A DNA stretch of 64,000 bases from Campylobacter showae (GTDB taxonomy: Bacteria > Campylobacterota > Campylobacteria > Campylobacterales > Campylobacteraceae): NCBI RefSeq assembly GCF_900699785.1, contig NZ_LR535679.1:1240001-1304000 (forward strand). The letters are read 5' to 3'. Position 1 is the first letter of the stretch. Each line of letters begins with the position of its first letter. The translations under genes and the position numbers were made by a program. This document shows, piece by piece, positions 10,077 through 20,266 of the stretch. The notes beneath the pieces were generated by a model. The model made no database searches, was not told where the DNA came from, and saw nothing but the letters and a program-made list of their open reading frames with translations.

Positions 10077-10709
10077 CTACTCTATCCCGCCCAAAAGCGG
10101 TACGAATAAGCACTCGTCAAGCGCTTTTTGCGTTATCTCGCCGCGAGCGTCTTTTGTAAATTTGACGATAAACTGTTTGCCGTCTTTTTTGATAGGAGCT
10201 ACTAAAATGCCGCCGTTTTTTAGCTGGTTAAAAAGCGTCTGCGGCACCTGCTGCGCCGCGGCCGAGAGCAAAATCCTGTCGTAGGGCGCGTAGCTTTTCC
10301 AGCCGACGTTTCCGTCGTCAAAGCGCACGTGGACGTTGTGGATTTTAAGTACCTCAAAGCGTTTTTTGGCTTCGCTTGCGAGCTTTTCGATGCGCTCGAC
10401 GCTAAAAACTCTGTGCGCTAAATGCGATAAAATCGCCGCCTGATAACCGCTGCCGCAGCCGATCTCTAGGGCGTTGTCGATATCTTCGGCCTCAAGCGCC
10501 AGCGTCATTTTGGCTACCGTTAGAGGCGAGCTGATCCATTGATTTCCGCCGATAGGCTGAGCGTCTAGGCTGTACGCGTGGCGCGTGACGGGCGCAAAGA
10601 TCTCGCGCGGAGTGTCGCAAAGCGCCTTGTAAAGCGAGGGCGTCAGAGTGAGTATATCGCCGATCTCGTCGGCCATGTTTGTGCATTTTGATTTTTCAAG
10701 AGCGGTCAT
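10077..10709 (-). CDS. pcm: Protein-L-isoaspartate O-methyltransferase
   Basis: Transfers a methyl group from S-adenosylmethionine to isoaspartyl residues of damaged proteins, starting their repair. The 210-residue product has the family's hallmark substrate segment (SPLTVAKMTLAL), motif I ALEIGCGSGYQAAILSHLA for SAM binding at about residues 79-97, and the late motif GGILVAPI. Its start overlaps the stop of the upstream nitrilase-family gene by 4 nt (ATGA), so the two are translationally coupled and lie downstream of nrdB. Confidence 0.92.
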   Translation of the reverse strand: MTALEKSKCTNMADEIGDILTLTPSLYKALCDTPREIFAPVTRHAYSLDAQPIGGNQWISSPLTVAKMTLALEAEDIDNALEIGCGSGYQAAILSHLAHRVFSVERIEKLASEAKKRFEVLKIHNVHVRFDDGNVGWKSYAPYDRILLSAAAQQVPQTLFNQLKNGGILVAPIKKDGKQFIVKFTKDARGEITQKALDECLFVPLLGGIE

Positions 10710-11476
10710 AAAAGTCCCAAATTTCGTTTGGTTTCAAGGATCAAATTTGAGTCGAATTGGGCCTCTTTTGCAAATTCGCCGCTCGGTAAAAATATGCCTG
10801 AAAACTCCAAATCAAGCGAGCTTGCGGCCGCGACGTAGCAGCTATTGGCAATCGCTAGAGCCTTGCAAAGCGTAAGATATGCATCCTCGCGCGCCTTGCC
10901 CCACATCGCGGGTACCAGGATGATATCGCAGCCTTTTAGCTGTGCCCAAAGCTCTGAAAATCTAAGCTCAAAACAAATTAAAACGCCGATTTTTAGCCCT
11001 TTAAAATCAAACGGCTTTATCGTCCCGTCGTCTCCTGCGGCAAAAATTTCGTGCTCTAAATTTGGGCGAAAAAGCTTTGATTTATTTTGCGCATAAAAGA
11101 CGTTTTGGCTGTTTAACAGGATAAATTCGTTGTAAATTTCGTTTTTTTGCGCCTGCGTGATTGAAATTTGCGCGAGTCCTTTGGCGCGGTTTAGGCTCGT
11201 TAGGTGCGTTAGTCCGAGGAATTTATCGGGACTTAGCGCTTCTTGTAGCGCTTCAAAAAGTATAGCGTCAAAGCTACCGATCGAGCCGCCCAGCATTGCT
11301 CGGTTTGCTCCGCTAAAAAATCCGTCGAAGTCATATCCGCTCACGCACAGCTCGCTAGCTAGGATGACCGAATTTTCGGGCGCGGCGGCGATTTTTTCTA
11401 GCAGCTCGTCCTGTCTTTGCCGGCAAGTCGGCGCAGTTAGGATGATAGGGCATAAATTTGGACTAAAAGTCGTCAA
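10706..11476 (-). CDS. Carbon-nitrogen hydrolase (nitrilase superfamily)
   Basis: A 256-residue single-domain amidase-like enzyme. The Glu-Lys-Cys catalytic triad is visible: Glu in [14 protein letters not shown] (about residue 41), Lys in [17 protein letters not shown] (about 134) and Cys in [15 protein letters not shown] (about 168). Substrate is unknown; relatives hydrolyse omega-amides or N-carbamoyl groups. The start is taken as TTG 11476, with AAGGAAGC about 11 nt upstream, inside the end of nrdB (14-nt overlap); no good ATG is nearby. The stop overlaps the pcm start. Confidence 0.85.
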   Translation of the reverse strand: MTTFSPNLCPIILTAPTCRQRQDELLEKIAAAPENSVILASELCVSGYDFDGFFSGANRAMLGGSIGSFDAILFEALQEALSPDKFLGLTHLTSLNRAKGLAQISITQAQKNEIYNEFILLNSQNVFYAQNKSKLFRPNLEHEIFAAGDDGTIKPFDFKGLKIGVLICFELRFSELWAQLKGCDIILVPAMWGKAREDAYLTLCKALAIANSCYVAAASSLDLEFSGIFLPSGEFAKEAQFDSNLILETKRNLGLL

Positions 11477-12485
11477 AACTGATGCTTCCTTTGCTGTAGT
11501 TTGTTACTTTCGCCTCGAAAAAGTTACTCTTTTGGTCGTTAAATTTAGCAAAATCATCGACCCATTTGATCGGGTGAGCGACGTTGTAGCGGCGCTTTAG
11601 CCCGATGGCGACTAGGCGCTGGTCGATGAGGTAGCGGATGTATTGCTCGATGATGTCGTCGGTAAAGCCCATGATCTGGTTTTGCGTAATGTATTTGCCC
11701 CATTTGATCTCAAGCTCGCCCGCGCGCTCGAACATATCGTAAATTTTAGCTTCCGTCTCAGGCGTAAAAAGATCGGGACGCTCGGCGCGGACGCTGTTTA
11801 TCATGTTTTGAAATAGCAGTAGATGCGTGATCTCGTCGCGCTGGATAAAGCGGATCATCTGCGCGCTGCCTAGCATCTTGCCGGCACGCGCCAGCGCATA
11901 GATCGCCGTAAAACCGCTATAAAAATAAATACCTTCTAAAATTTGATTCGCCACCATGGCAAGTAGCAGCTTTTCGTCCGTGACTTCGCCCGCAAGCTCC
12001 TCGTAAACGCTTGAGATGTAGTCGTTTTTCTCGCGCAAAACCTCGTCGTGCTTCTCCATCTCGTAGATCAGGTCGGTGTTGTCGCAGATGGCCTCGACCA
12101 TGACGGCGTAGGACTTGGAGTGGTTGGCCTCCTCGTATGCTTGGCGCGCTAGGCAGGCGTTGATCTCGGGCGCGGTGATGTACGGGTTGATGTTGTCGGC
12201 CAGGTTGTTTGTCTGGAAGCTATCCATCGAGATGAGCTGACTCCAAACTAGATCGTACATGCGCTTTTCGGCCTGCGTGAGGTTGTAGGCGTAGTCGCGT
12301 ACGTCGCCCGACGTGTCGACCTCTTTTGGAAACCACGTGTTGGCCTCCATCAGGTCCCAGAGCTTGAGCGCCCACTGGTATTTTGCCTTGGTGAAATTTA
12401 AAATGCCGTGCGGATTGCCGTTAAATACGCGGCGGTCAGTCAAATTTTCGTTTGAGCTTGGATTGTAGATTCTTTTTCGGTTCAT
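11463..12485 (-). CDS. nrdB: Ribonucleoside-diphosphate reductase beta subunit (class Ia)
   Basis: Radical-generating subunit that lets NrdA reduce ribonucleotides to deoxyribonucleotides. The 340-residue helical protein contains the di-iron ligands in [34 protein letters not shown] and [14 protein letters not shown]. The start is ATG 12485, preceded by AAAGAAAAG. The catalytic nrdA is not in this window. It heads a nrdB-nitrilase-pcm string with overlapping ends. Confidence 0.95.
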   Translation of the reverse strand: MNRKRIYNPSSNENLTDRRVFNGNPHGILNFTKAKYQWALKLWDLMEANTWFPKEVDTSGDVRDYAYNLTQAEKRMYDLVWSQLISMDSFQTNNLADNINPYITAPEINACLARQAYEEANHSKSYAVMVEAICDNTDLIYEMEKHDEVLREKNDYISSVYEELAGEVTDEKLLLAMVANQILEGIYFYSGFTAIYALARAGKMLGSAQMIRFIQRDEITHLLLFQNMINSVRAERPDLFTPETEAKIYDMFERAGELEIKWGKYITQNQIMGFTDDIIEQYIRYLIDQRLVAIGLKRRYNVAHPIKWVDDFAKFNDQKSNFFEAKVTNYSKGSISFDDF

Positions 12486-12628
12486 GTCTTTTCTTTGTTT
12501 TGTAAAATTTGGGGCTGATTTTAGCTAAAAATTTATTTAGATATCTTGAAGCAAGCTATTTGATCGCGTTAAATTTGGCTTTTACGGTTAAGACTAAATT
12601 TAACCCGCGTCAAATTCGCGGGTTAAAT

Positions 12629-14260
12629 TTAGCGCTTTAGCTCGATTGCGCGCTGGAGCATTTCGTTGCTAGTCGTTATGCTCTTGGCATTAGCGTCGTA
12701 GGCTTTTTGCGTGACGATGATCTCCGTTAGGGCCTGCGCTAGATCGACGTTTGACTGCTCGAGCGCACGACTGGCGATTTGGGCGCCGTAGATGCTTTTG
12801 CCGCCCGCGTCTTTGTAGAAAAAGGCCGCGCCGGAGTTTGCGCTTTGCGAATAGATATTATCGCCCATTTTTGCAAGGCCTTGCTCGTTTTGGAAGTGAT
12901 AGAGCGCGACTTTGCCGACGGAGCGGACTTGACCGTTTGTAAACTGCGCCAATATATTGCCAGAATTATTAGTGTGATAATCCTTTAAAATACCCTCTGG
13001 CACGCCGTCTTGAGCGATCGAGATGCTTTTTGCTTGCGCGGTGCTGGTGACGCCCGAGTAAATTTGACCCGCAGCCGCTGGAGTACCGAAGTCTAGCTTG
13101 ATTTGTGAGCCGTTACTGTCTACCGAAGCTAGAGTCGTGCTAACCAGTCTGCCCTCGTGGTCGAAATTTAACTCGCCGTTAGAGTTTGAGACTACTGCGC
13201 CGCTCGCGTCTTTTACTGTTACCACCGCATCCCAAACCGTACCGTTGGCACCCTGAGGGACGCGTTTTGTTAGCGTTAGTTCTAGAGTATTTTTCGTGCC
13301 GTCGGCGCTTAAAAGTTCGGTTTTGTATTTTTCTTGATTCGCCGCTTCTTTGGTCGTGTTTATCTTAGCCGTCAAATTCGGCGCCGCGGCTAGGTCGAAA
13401 TCATTTTCGAATTTTTGACTTATGCTCCAGTTGCCGTTTTCGTCGATCGGAGCGCTAAATTCAGCCGTTTTGCCGTTTGCGTCGGTTGCCGTTACGGTGA
13501 TTAGATCGCCTTTTCTTGGGCGAGTTATCGTAGTATCAGCCGTGACTTGTCCTCGTAAATTTATGGTTCTAGAGGCGTTATCTATGTTGCTATTGTAGGT
13601 TGCCGCATCGACTGGCAATGTGATAGGCTCAGTTTTAAAAGATGAGTCGAGATTGCCTTTAAAAGTTAGCTTTGAGGTCGGTTTGGTCGGTAGATACAAA
13701 AACTCCGGTAGGCGAATCTTGCCCTGAGAGCCGATGTCGCCAAGGTCAAGATCTGTCGTATCAATGCTTGGCGTGTAGGCCTGCGTGACTGCAGCCGTGC
13801 TGTTTACTCTACCAAAAGCCTCTATCGCGCCCGGACTAGGAGCGACCTGGGTTAGCGCGTTTTGCGTACCTAGGACGTAGTTGCCCTGATTTGTTACGAG
13901 ATATCTGTCTTTATCTACGCCAAAGCTACCGGCGCGCGTATAGTAGGTGCCCGAGCCGTTTGTCACGCCAAAAAATCCTTTGCCGCCGATCGCCATATCT
14001 AGGTCGTTATCGGTTTTCATAAACGGGCCTTGCTTATAAAAGCTAAGCGCCGTCGTCATGCCCGTAGCGCCAAGGCCGACTTGGTCCTGCGTCGGGTTAT
14101 TGCCCGCGGCGATGGAGGTTTGATAAAAGATGCTTTTAAATTCGGGTATCGAAGCGGTGAAGCCTACGTTGTTTATGTTAGAGACGTTATTTGCCCAAAC
14201 GTCCATACCAAACCCCTGCGTTCTGACGCCGCTAACGCCGTTATATAGGCTTCTTACCAT
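12629..14260 (-). CDS. flgE: Flagellar hook protein FlgE
   Basis: Structural protein of the flagellar hook. The 543-residue product has the conserved N-terminal rod/hook segment (MVRSLYNGVSGVRTQGFGMD, then NNVSNINNVGFTAS) and the C-terminal partner helix (SNVDLAQALTEIIVTQKAYD ... NEMLQRAIEL) that pack together in axial flagellar proteins. The middle (about 200-420) is a variable, Thr/Asn-rich exposed domain. It starts 4 nt before the flgD stop boundary (14260/14265), last of fliK-flgD-flgE as in C. jejuni, and depends on the sigma-54 promoter upstream of fliK. Confidence 0.95.
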   Translation of the reverse strand: MVRSLYNGVSGVRTQGFGMDVWANNVSNINNVGFTASIPEFKSIFYQTSIAAGNNPTQDQVGLGATGMTTALSFYKQGPFMKTDNDLDMAIGGKGFFGVTNGSGTYYTRAGSFGVDKDRYLVTNQGNYVLGTQNALTQVAPSPGAIEAFGRVNSTAAVTQAYTPSIDTTDLDLGDIGSQGKIRLPEFLYLPTKPTSKLTFKGNLDSSFKTEPITLPVDAATYNSNIDNASRTINLRGQVTADTTITRPRKGDLITVTATDANGKTAEFSAPIDENGNWSISQKFENDFDLAAAPNLTAKINTTKEAANQEKYKTELLSADGTKNTLELTLTKRVPQGANGTVWDAVVTVKDASGAVVSNSNGELNFDHEGRLVSTTLASVDSNGSQIKLDFGTPAAAGQIYSGVTSTAQAKSISIAQDGVPEGILKDYHTNNSGNILAQFTNGQVRSVGKVALYHFQNEQGLAKMGDNIYSQSANSGAAFFYKDAGGKSIYGAQIASRALEQSNVDLAQALTEIIVTQKAYDANAKSITTSNEMLQRAIELKR

Positions 14261-14264
14261 TGAC

Positions 14265-14969
14265 TTATCCTTTTTTCGGCTCGGTAAATTCTTTTACTTT
14301 GTCGATGCTGACGTATTGTCCGCCGACCTTTACTTGCGCGACGCCGTCGATAAATTTGACGCCCTCTACTAGGTAGTTGCCTACGCCGCCGCTTCTAGCT
14401 TTACCTGCGAGATCTACGTAGTTTATCTCTACTGAGTAGGTGCCTGCTTTTGCGTCGTTGCCTGCGCTATCCTTGCCGTCCCACTCGAATGTATTTGCGC
14501 CAGCTTTTGCTTCGCCAAACTCCAGCGTTCTTACGAGTTTGCCGTTGTTGTCTCTTATGTTTATCGTACCGCCTTTTGCCGCGCTTTCTAAAAATCCCGC
14601 AAATTTGACGCCCGAGCCTTCTTCTTTTACGATACCGCTATCGCCGATTTTAGCCATCTTGCCGAGCACTCCGACGGCGTACATATTGGTGCTATTTTTT
14701 AGCTGGTCGGCTAGCTTTTGCATCATTTTGTTTGTATTTTCCTGCATCTCGAGCGAGGCTAGCTGGCTGGTTTGAGTTAGCATTTTTTCCGTATCCATCG
14801 GACTTGTCGGGTCTTGATACTGAAGTTCGGTCAAAAGAAGTTTCATAAAAGCGTCCTTGTCTAGCTGGGCGTTTGGATTGGTGCCTGCGGCCTTTTGTAG
14901 GGCGTCCGCCGATTTTTTGGCGGCTTGGTTGTTTACCGTGAAGTTATTGGTTTCTAGTCCGTTTGCCAT
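14265..14969 (-). CDS. flgD: Flagellar hook assembly (cap) protein FlgD
   Basis: Scaffold that caps the growing hook and directs FlgE polymerisation, then is discarded. The 234-residue protein carries the conserved N-terminal segment DKDAFMKLLLTELQYQDPTS followed by TEKMLTQTSQLASLEMQENT, and a C-terminal beta-rich FlgD domain (about residues 110-225) including FEWDGKDSAGNDAKAGTYSV. The start is ATG 14969 with AAAGGATAAA upstream. Lies between fliK and flgE. Confidence 0.95.
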   Translation of the reverse strand: MANGLETNNFTVNNQAAKKSADALQKAAGTNPNAQLDKDAFMKLLLTELQYQDPTSPMDTEKMLTQTSQLASLEMQENTNKMMQKLADQLKNSTNMYAVGVLGKMAKIGDSGIVKEEGSGVKFAGFLESAAKGGTINIRDNNGKLVRTLEFGEAKAGANTFEWDGKDSAGNDAKAGTYSVEINYVDLAGKARSGGVGNYLVEGVKFIDGVAQVKVGGQYVSIDKVKEFTEPKKG

Positions 14970-15016
14970 CTTTTATCCTTTAAATTTTTATATCTCAAGC
15001 AAATTTGATTCCAAAT

Positions 15017-16405
15017 TTACACGTATCGGGGAATGACGAGCTCTAAACGAGGTGCAGTCCGTTCGCCTTGCTCGGTATCGTCGGAGCTAAATTTGGAGCC
15101 TTTGTAGCCTTTTTGCCCTTGCTCTTTTTTAGGCTGATTTTGATCGCTAAAGTTCATCTCAAGCTCGGTAAAGCCCATATTTACGAGGCTGTTTTTAAAC
15201 TCGGCCTGATTTTGTAAAAAGAGGTTCATCGTCTGCGTGTTTGAGTTGAAATTTATGTGCAGATTGTTGCCGCGATTTACCATCGTGATCTCGACTTCGC
15301 CTAAATTTAGCGGATTTAGCGTGATGTTAAAGCGCATGAAAGGCGATTTGTAGGCCGCGACTTGTTCTTTCAAATTTGAGCTAAAGTTGTCAAACGTCTC
15401 GCGCACGGCTTGGAAATTTCTAGTTTGAGCCTTTGCGTTTGAGATCACGTCTTTTACCATCGCGTTTAGTTCGCTATCGCTATTTTGATTGCTATTTTGT
15501 TCGGTCTGCTCGCCTTGATCTTGCTCTCTTTCCGGATACAAAAGAGACTGCAAATTTACCCGTTTTTCTTCTTTTTTATCGGCTTTTAAAATTTCATCCG
15601 CCGCACTATTGTTCTCCGGCTTTTCTTTTACGTTCTTGGCGTTTAGCGCGCTTATATTTTCTTCGCTTACCTCTTCTACTTTGTTTACGGTCGTTGTTTC
15701 ATTGCTCTGGGTTTTTGGTTTAGAAACTTCTTGCAGTAGCTTATTTAGCGTATCTTTTGGCTCTGGCTCGTTTGCGTTTATGGCCTCTTCGACCTTGTTT
15801 TTTAGCTCGCTAAATGCAAAATTTTTCTTAGGAGTTACGGGTTCAAAGAAATCTTTTTTCGCCAAACTCGGAAATTTCTCGCCTAGCTCGTCGGCCTGAA
15901 CCTGCGTCACTTCGATATTTTCCAGACCCAAATTTAGCTTATTTGCAATCTCTATTAGCTCGTTTAGATTTTTAGCTCCCCTTAGCTCGTTTAGAGTCGT
16001 TTCGTTTGATAGCGCTTTGGCTAGGCGATTTTCGAAATTTGGAAATTTGCTGATTTTCTCGCCGCCGCTAAGCATCTCTAAAATTTGCAAAAGCTGCATA
16101 AAGGTCGCATTTTCAAACAAATTTTCCGCCGCTTCCTCGCCTAAAATTTCTTTTACGTCCGTGCTTTGGATGGGCGCTTTAGTTTGCTGATTTTGAGCCG
16201 TTTGGGTGGATAAATTTACCGCTTTTGCCATCTCTTTTAGATCTTCTTCGCTTAAATTTTCGCCCTTTTTAGCGGCCGCATCTAGCACCATAGAGAGAAA
16301 CTCGCCGTCCTCTTTGCCGCCTTTTTGCGCATTTTTGCTCTGTTTTTTCACGCCGCCTTTGATGCTCGCGTCAAATGATAAAATATCGTTTTGAGTAGTC
16401 TGCAT
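15017..16405 (-). CDS. fliK: Flagellar hook-length control protein FliK
   Basis: Molecular ruler that switches flagellar export from hook to filament substrates. The 462-residue protein has a long, Gln/Asn/Glu/Lys-rich, low-complexity N-terminal two thirds and the conserved C-terminal FliK domain at about 350-420 (MRFNITLNPLNLGEVEITMV and LFLQNQAEFKNSLVNMGF). The C-terminal tail ends with basic residues. ATG 16405 is the first gene after a sigma-54 promoter; flgD and flgE follow. It is divergent from typA, as in C. jejuni. Confidence 0.9.
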   Translation of the reverse strand: MQTTQNDILSFDASIKGGVKKQSKNAQKGGKEDGEFLSMVLDAAAKKGENLSEEDLKEMAKAVNLSTQTAQNQQTKAPIQSTDVKEILGEEAAENLFENATFMQLLQILEMLSGGEKISKFPNFENRLAKALSNETTLNELRGAKNLNELIEIANKLNLGLENIEVTQVQADELGEKFPSLAKKDFFEPVTPKKNFAFSELKNKVEEAINANEPEPKDTLNKLLQEVSKPKTQSNETTTVNKVEEVSEENISALNAKNVKEKPENNSAADEILKADKKEEKRVNLQSLLYPEREQDQGEQTEQNSNQNSDSELNAMVKDVISNAKAQTRNFQAVRETFDNFSSNLKEQVAAYKSPFMRFNITLNPLNLGEVEITMVNRGNNLHINFNSNTQTMNLFLQNQAEFKNSLVNMGFTELEMNFSDQNQPKKEQGQKGYKGSKFSSDDTEQGERTAPRLELVIPRYV

Positions 16406-16437
16406 AAAAACCCTTTAAATTTAACTTTCATGAGCCA

Positions 16438-16454
16438 TGCAAGAAACGTTCCAA
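16438..16454 (-). promoter_or_regulatory. Sigma-54 (RpoN) promoter for fliK-flgD-flgE
   Basis: The minus strand reads TTGGAACGTTTCTTGCA, with the diagnostic GG and GC separated by exactly 10 nt, an excellent match to the Campylobacter RpoN -24/-12 consensus. It lies 33 nt before the fliK ATG. Sigma-54 with the FlgSR system controls hook genes in C. jejuni, so the site fits its operon. Confidence 0.88.
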
Positions 16455-16488
16455 AATAGCTTTATTATTTTTATAAGGAAAATTTGGC

Positions 16489-16494
16489 TAAAAT
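16489..16494 (+). promoter_or_regulatory. Candidate -10 box for typA
   Basis: TAAAAT in TTTGGCTAAAATCAGCC, 30 nt before the typA start; a one-mismatch -10 box preceded by T-rich sequence. Confidence 0.4.
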
Positions 16495-16523
16495 CAGCCC
16501 TATTTTAATAACGGAGAAAAATT

Positions 16524-18332
<1,809 letters not shown>

Positions 18333-18342
18333 ATTTTATAAA

Positions 18343-18377
18343 TTTAGCCTGCAAATTTATGCTTTTTGCGGGCTAAA
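18343..18377 (+). terminator. Terminator after typA
   Basis: Arms TTTAGCCTGCAAA at 18343-18355 and TTTGCGGGCTAAA at 18365-18377 pair with one G-T/mismatch position and a 9-nt loop, 11 nt after the stop. Confidence 0.65.
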
Positions 18378-18527
18378 ATTCCCCTCTTAATTTTCCTGCA
18401 ATATTTTACGCCCGCTTTAAATCCGCTCAAATTTGACGTCAAATTTTAGTTTTAAATATAAGAAAAAAGTAAATTATATTACATTTTAATATAAATAAAA
18501 ATAATAAATATATAAGAAATATAGTGA

Positions 18528-18533
18528 TACAAT
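18528..18533 (+). promoter_or_regulatory. Candidate -10 box for the HMA gene pair
   Basis: TACAAT in AGTGATACAATTTCAC lies 33 nt before the first HMA gene, at the end of a very AT-rich stretch (18460-18530) typical of Campylobacter promoters. Confidence 0.45.
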
Positions 18534-18565
18534 TTCACATCAAATATTATTTTCAAGGAGCGATG

Positions 18566-18826
18566 ATGAAGAAAATTTTACTTTTGGCGGCGATTTGCGG
18601 CGCTGTTTTTGCGGAGCAAACCTACGAACTAAACGTGCCGAATATGAACTGCGGCGGCTGCGCTAAGAAAATCGAAGATGCCGCAAAGGGCGTCAAGGGC
18701 GTCACCGGAGTGAGCTTTGATCTAAAAAGCAAAGACGTAAACATCACCGCAGATAGCGGCGTGAACGTCATGGACATCGTGCACGCAATCCAAGCCAAAA
18801 AATACAAAGTCGGTATCAAAGAATGA
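18566..18826 (+). CDS. Periplasmic heavy-metal-associated (HMA) protein, MerP/CopZ-like, copy 1
   Basis: An 86-residue protein with a short signal peptide (MKKILLLAAICGAVFA, cleaved before EQ) and one HMA domain whose metal motif is MNCGGC (Cys29, Cys32). HMA domains bind soft metals such as Cu+ or Hg2+; the signal peptide places this one in the periplasm, unlike cytoplasmic CopZ. The start is the second of two adjacent ATGs, 5 nt after AAGGAG; the upstream frame from 18524 has no ribosome site. It overlaps copy 2 by 4 nt (ATGA). The metal is not determined; no transporter ATPase is adjacent. Confidence 0.8.
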   Translation: MKKILLLAAICGAVFAEQTYELNVPNMNCGGCAKKIEDAAKGVKGVTGVSFDLKSKDVNITADSGVNVMDIVHAIQAKKYKVGIKE

Positions 18827-19089
18827 AAAAGCTAGCTCTAGCGCTGGCGCTTTGCGCGGCGGCATTTGCGGACAAGACTTTGGTTTACGAGATCCCCAAT
18901 ATGGCCTGCGTGAGCTGCTACGAGGTCATCACGCAGACGCTAAATACGCTTAACGGCGTGAAGAAATTCGAGGTAAATTTGGAGGCTAAAACGGCCGACA
19001 TCGTCGTCCAGGACGATTTTGCGGAAAATACGGTCGTAGAGGCGCTCAAAAAACAAGGCTATCAGGCGATTTTAAAATCCGCTAAATAG
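18823..19089 (+). CDS. Periplasmic heavy-metal-associated (HMA) protein, copy 2
   Basis: An 88-residue paralogue of the upstream gene with a signal peptide (MKKLALALALCAAAFA, then DK) and an HMA-type fold. The metal motif is MACVSC, with Cys29 and Cys32 at the same positions as in copy 1, but the residues between differ (VS for GG), and the rest has diverged (about a third identical by eye). Translationally coupled to copy 1. Two different periplasmic metal-binding domains in one operon suggest passing or sensing of a soft metal; this is inference. Confidence 0.75.
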   Translation: MKKLALALALCAAAFADKTLVYEIPNMACVSCYEVITQTLNTLNGVKKFEVNLEAKTADIVVQDDFAENTVVEALKKQGYQAILKSAK

Positions 19090-19100
19090 CATTCATCGGT

Positions 19101-19147
19101 CGTATCTGAGGCTAAATTTACGATTTTGATCTCGGATACGGCTTTTT
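19101..19147 (+). terminator. Terminator after the HMA pair
   Basis: Arms CGTATCTGAG (19101-19110) and CTCGGATACG (19131-19140) pair with one wobble position and are followed by GCTTTTTG. It lies 11 nt after the stop of copy 2. Confidence 0.6.
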
Positions 19148-19197
19148 GAAAACGTAAAATTTATCTGCGAATTTTATACGATACCCTCTTTAAAACA

Positions 19198-19878
19198 TTG
19201 CATCGCTTCAATGGGGTAAATTTTAGCATTTAATTCACTCAAGCAATTTTCTCGAAAATTAGTTTCAAACTCCAACGGAGTAAATTTTAACACAAATAGT
19301 GACGCGAGCGCTAAAAAGCAGGAAAATTGTTTCAAACTCCAACGGAGTAAATTTTAACGATAAAACAATGTTAAGTAAATCAGAGCTAGTAAGGTTTCAA
19401 ACTCCAACGGAGTAAATTTTAACTTGGGGCTTACTATGCCGCTGCTCGGCGGAAGCAAAGTTTCAAACTCCAACGGAGTAAATTTTAACTCAAAATCGCA
19501 CGTTATAAACGAGTTTTTTATATTGTTTCAAACTCCAACGGAGTAAATTTTAACCAGAGCAACAAAATTTATTGATAAGCGTTATCATTAGTTTCAAACT
19601 CCAACGGAGTAAATTTTAACAAAAAAAGTTATTGTCGCGCTGCGAGTTTTATAAGGTTTCAAACTCCAACGGAGTAAATTTTAACAATATGCTTACATTT
19701 TGCTTAAAGAACATTAATCGTTTCAAACTCCAACGGAGTAAATTTTAACAATAACATTAATCTAAATCAAGCGCAATTAAGTTGTTTCAAACTCCAACGG
19801 AGTAAATTTTAACATGTGGCAGACTGCGTTTCACGTGAAACATTTAATGTTTCAAACTCCAACGGAGTAAATTTTAAC
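19198..19878 (-). CRISPR. Type I-B CRISPR array: 10 perfect repeats, 1 degenerate repeat, 10 spacers
   Basis: Ten identical 30-nt repeats start (plus strand) at 19262, 19329, 19394, 19460, 19525, 19591, 19656, 19720, 19784 and 19849. An eleventh, degenerate copy lies at 19198-19227 (19 of 30 matches, 18 of the right-hand 22). Spacers are 34-37 nt. Read on the minus strand, the repeat starts GTTAAAATTTACTCC and ends GGAGTTTGAAAC, with a 5-bp ACTCC/GGAGT stem and the 8-nt TTTGAAAC handle usual for I-B crRNAs. The GAAAC end, the decayed repeat at the far left and cas1 on the right all indicate transcription on the minus strand, with the leader at right. Confidence 0.98.
19828..19842. other. parS-like ParB-binding site inside the leader-proximal spacer
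   Basis: GTTTCACGTGAAACA matches 15 of the 16 bases of the widely conserved bacterial parS site (the missing first T is C here). It lies within spacer 19814-19848, the one nearest the cas1 side and so probably the most recently acquired. The spacer flanks are ordinary sequence. The match is read directly; binding of ParB here is inference. Confidence 0.7.
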
Positions 19879-20266
19879 AGCACCAAAATATACATTTTTA
19901 GGGCTATTAAAACTCAAAGTCTATATTTTTACGCCTTAAATTTGCATAAAAAGCAAAATAGTATCGATACGAAATACCCTAAATTTCGTTATTTATAAAA
20001 TCTTAGAAAAAGCTTCATCGAGATGATTTAGATTTTAAAAATGACGCATAGAAATCAAATGGCCCGCTGCGATAAGGTAACTCAACAACCCCAATCCGCC
20101 CGCAACGACAAAAGCAAATTTTATAAGTTGGGCGCATTTTGTATTTTACCACAAACATCCAAAGCAAAATCGCAAACGCCATTTTAACGTAAAACAAACA
20201 CCGTAGCAAGGGTGCAAAAGTCAAATTTGACTTTAAAATGACGCCCCTACCAACAAAATATCAAAT
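19879..20266 (-). promoter_or_regulatory. CRISPR leader and cas1-array spacer region
   Basis: This 388-nt gap between cas1 and the array holds no convincing gene. Its array-side 150 nt are AT-rich as expected of a leader. It includes a perfect palindrome GTATCGATAC at 19961-19970 and a 7-bp inverted pair ACGAAAT (19969-19975) / ATTTCGT (19983-19989), about 90-110 nt from the first repeat. On the minus strand an AAATATAGAC element could be a -10 box. Function as leader is inferred from array orientation. Confidence 0.6.

Noticed and set aside
19816..19998. 60-residue plus-strand ORF overlapping the last CRISPR spacer and repeat
   Set aside because: It runs through repeat sequence in an array and has no start signals.
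20015..20224. 69-residue minus-strand ORF between cas1 and the CRISPR array
   Set aside because: No ribosome site, odd composition (many Cys, Arg, Phe) and location in the leader region; not supported as a gene.
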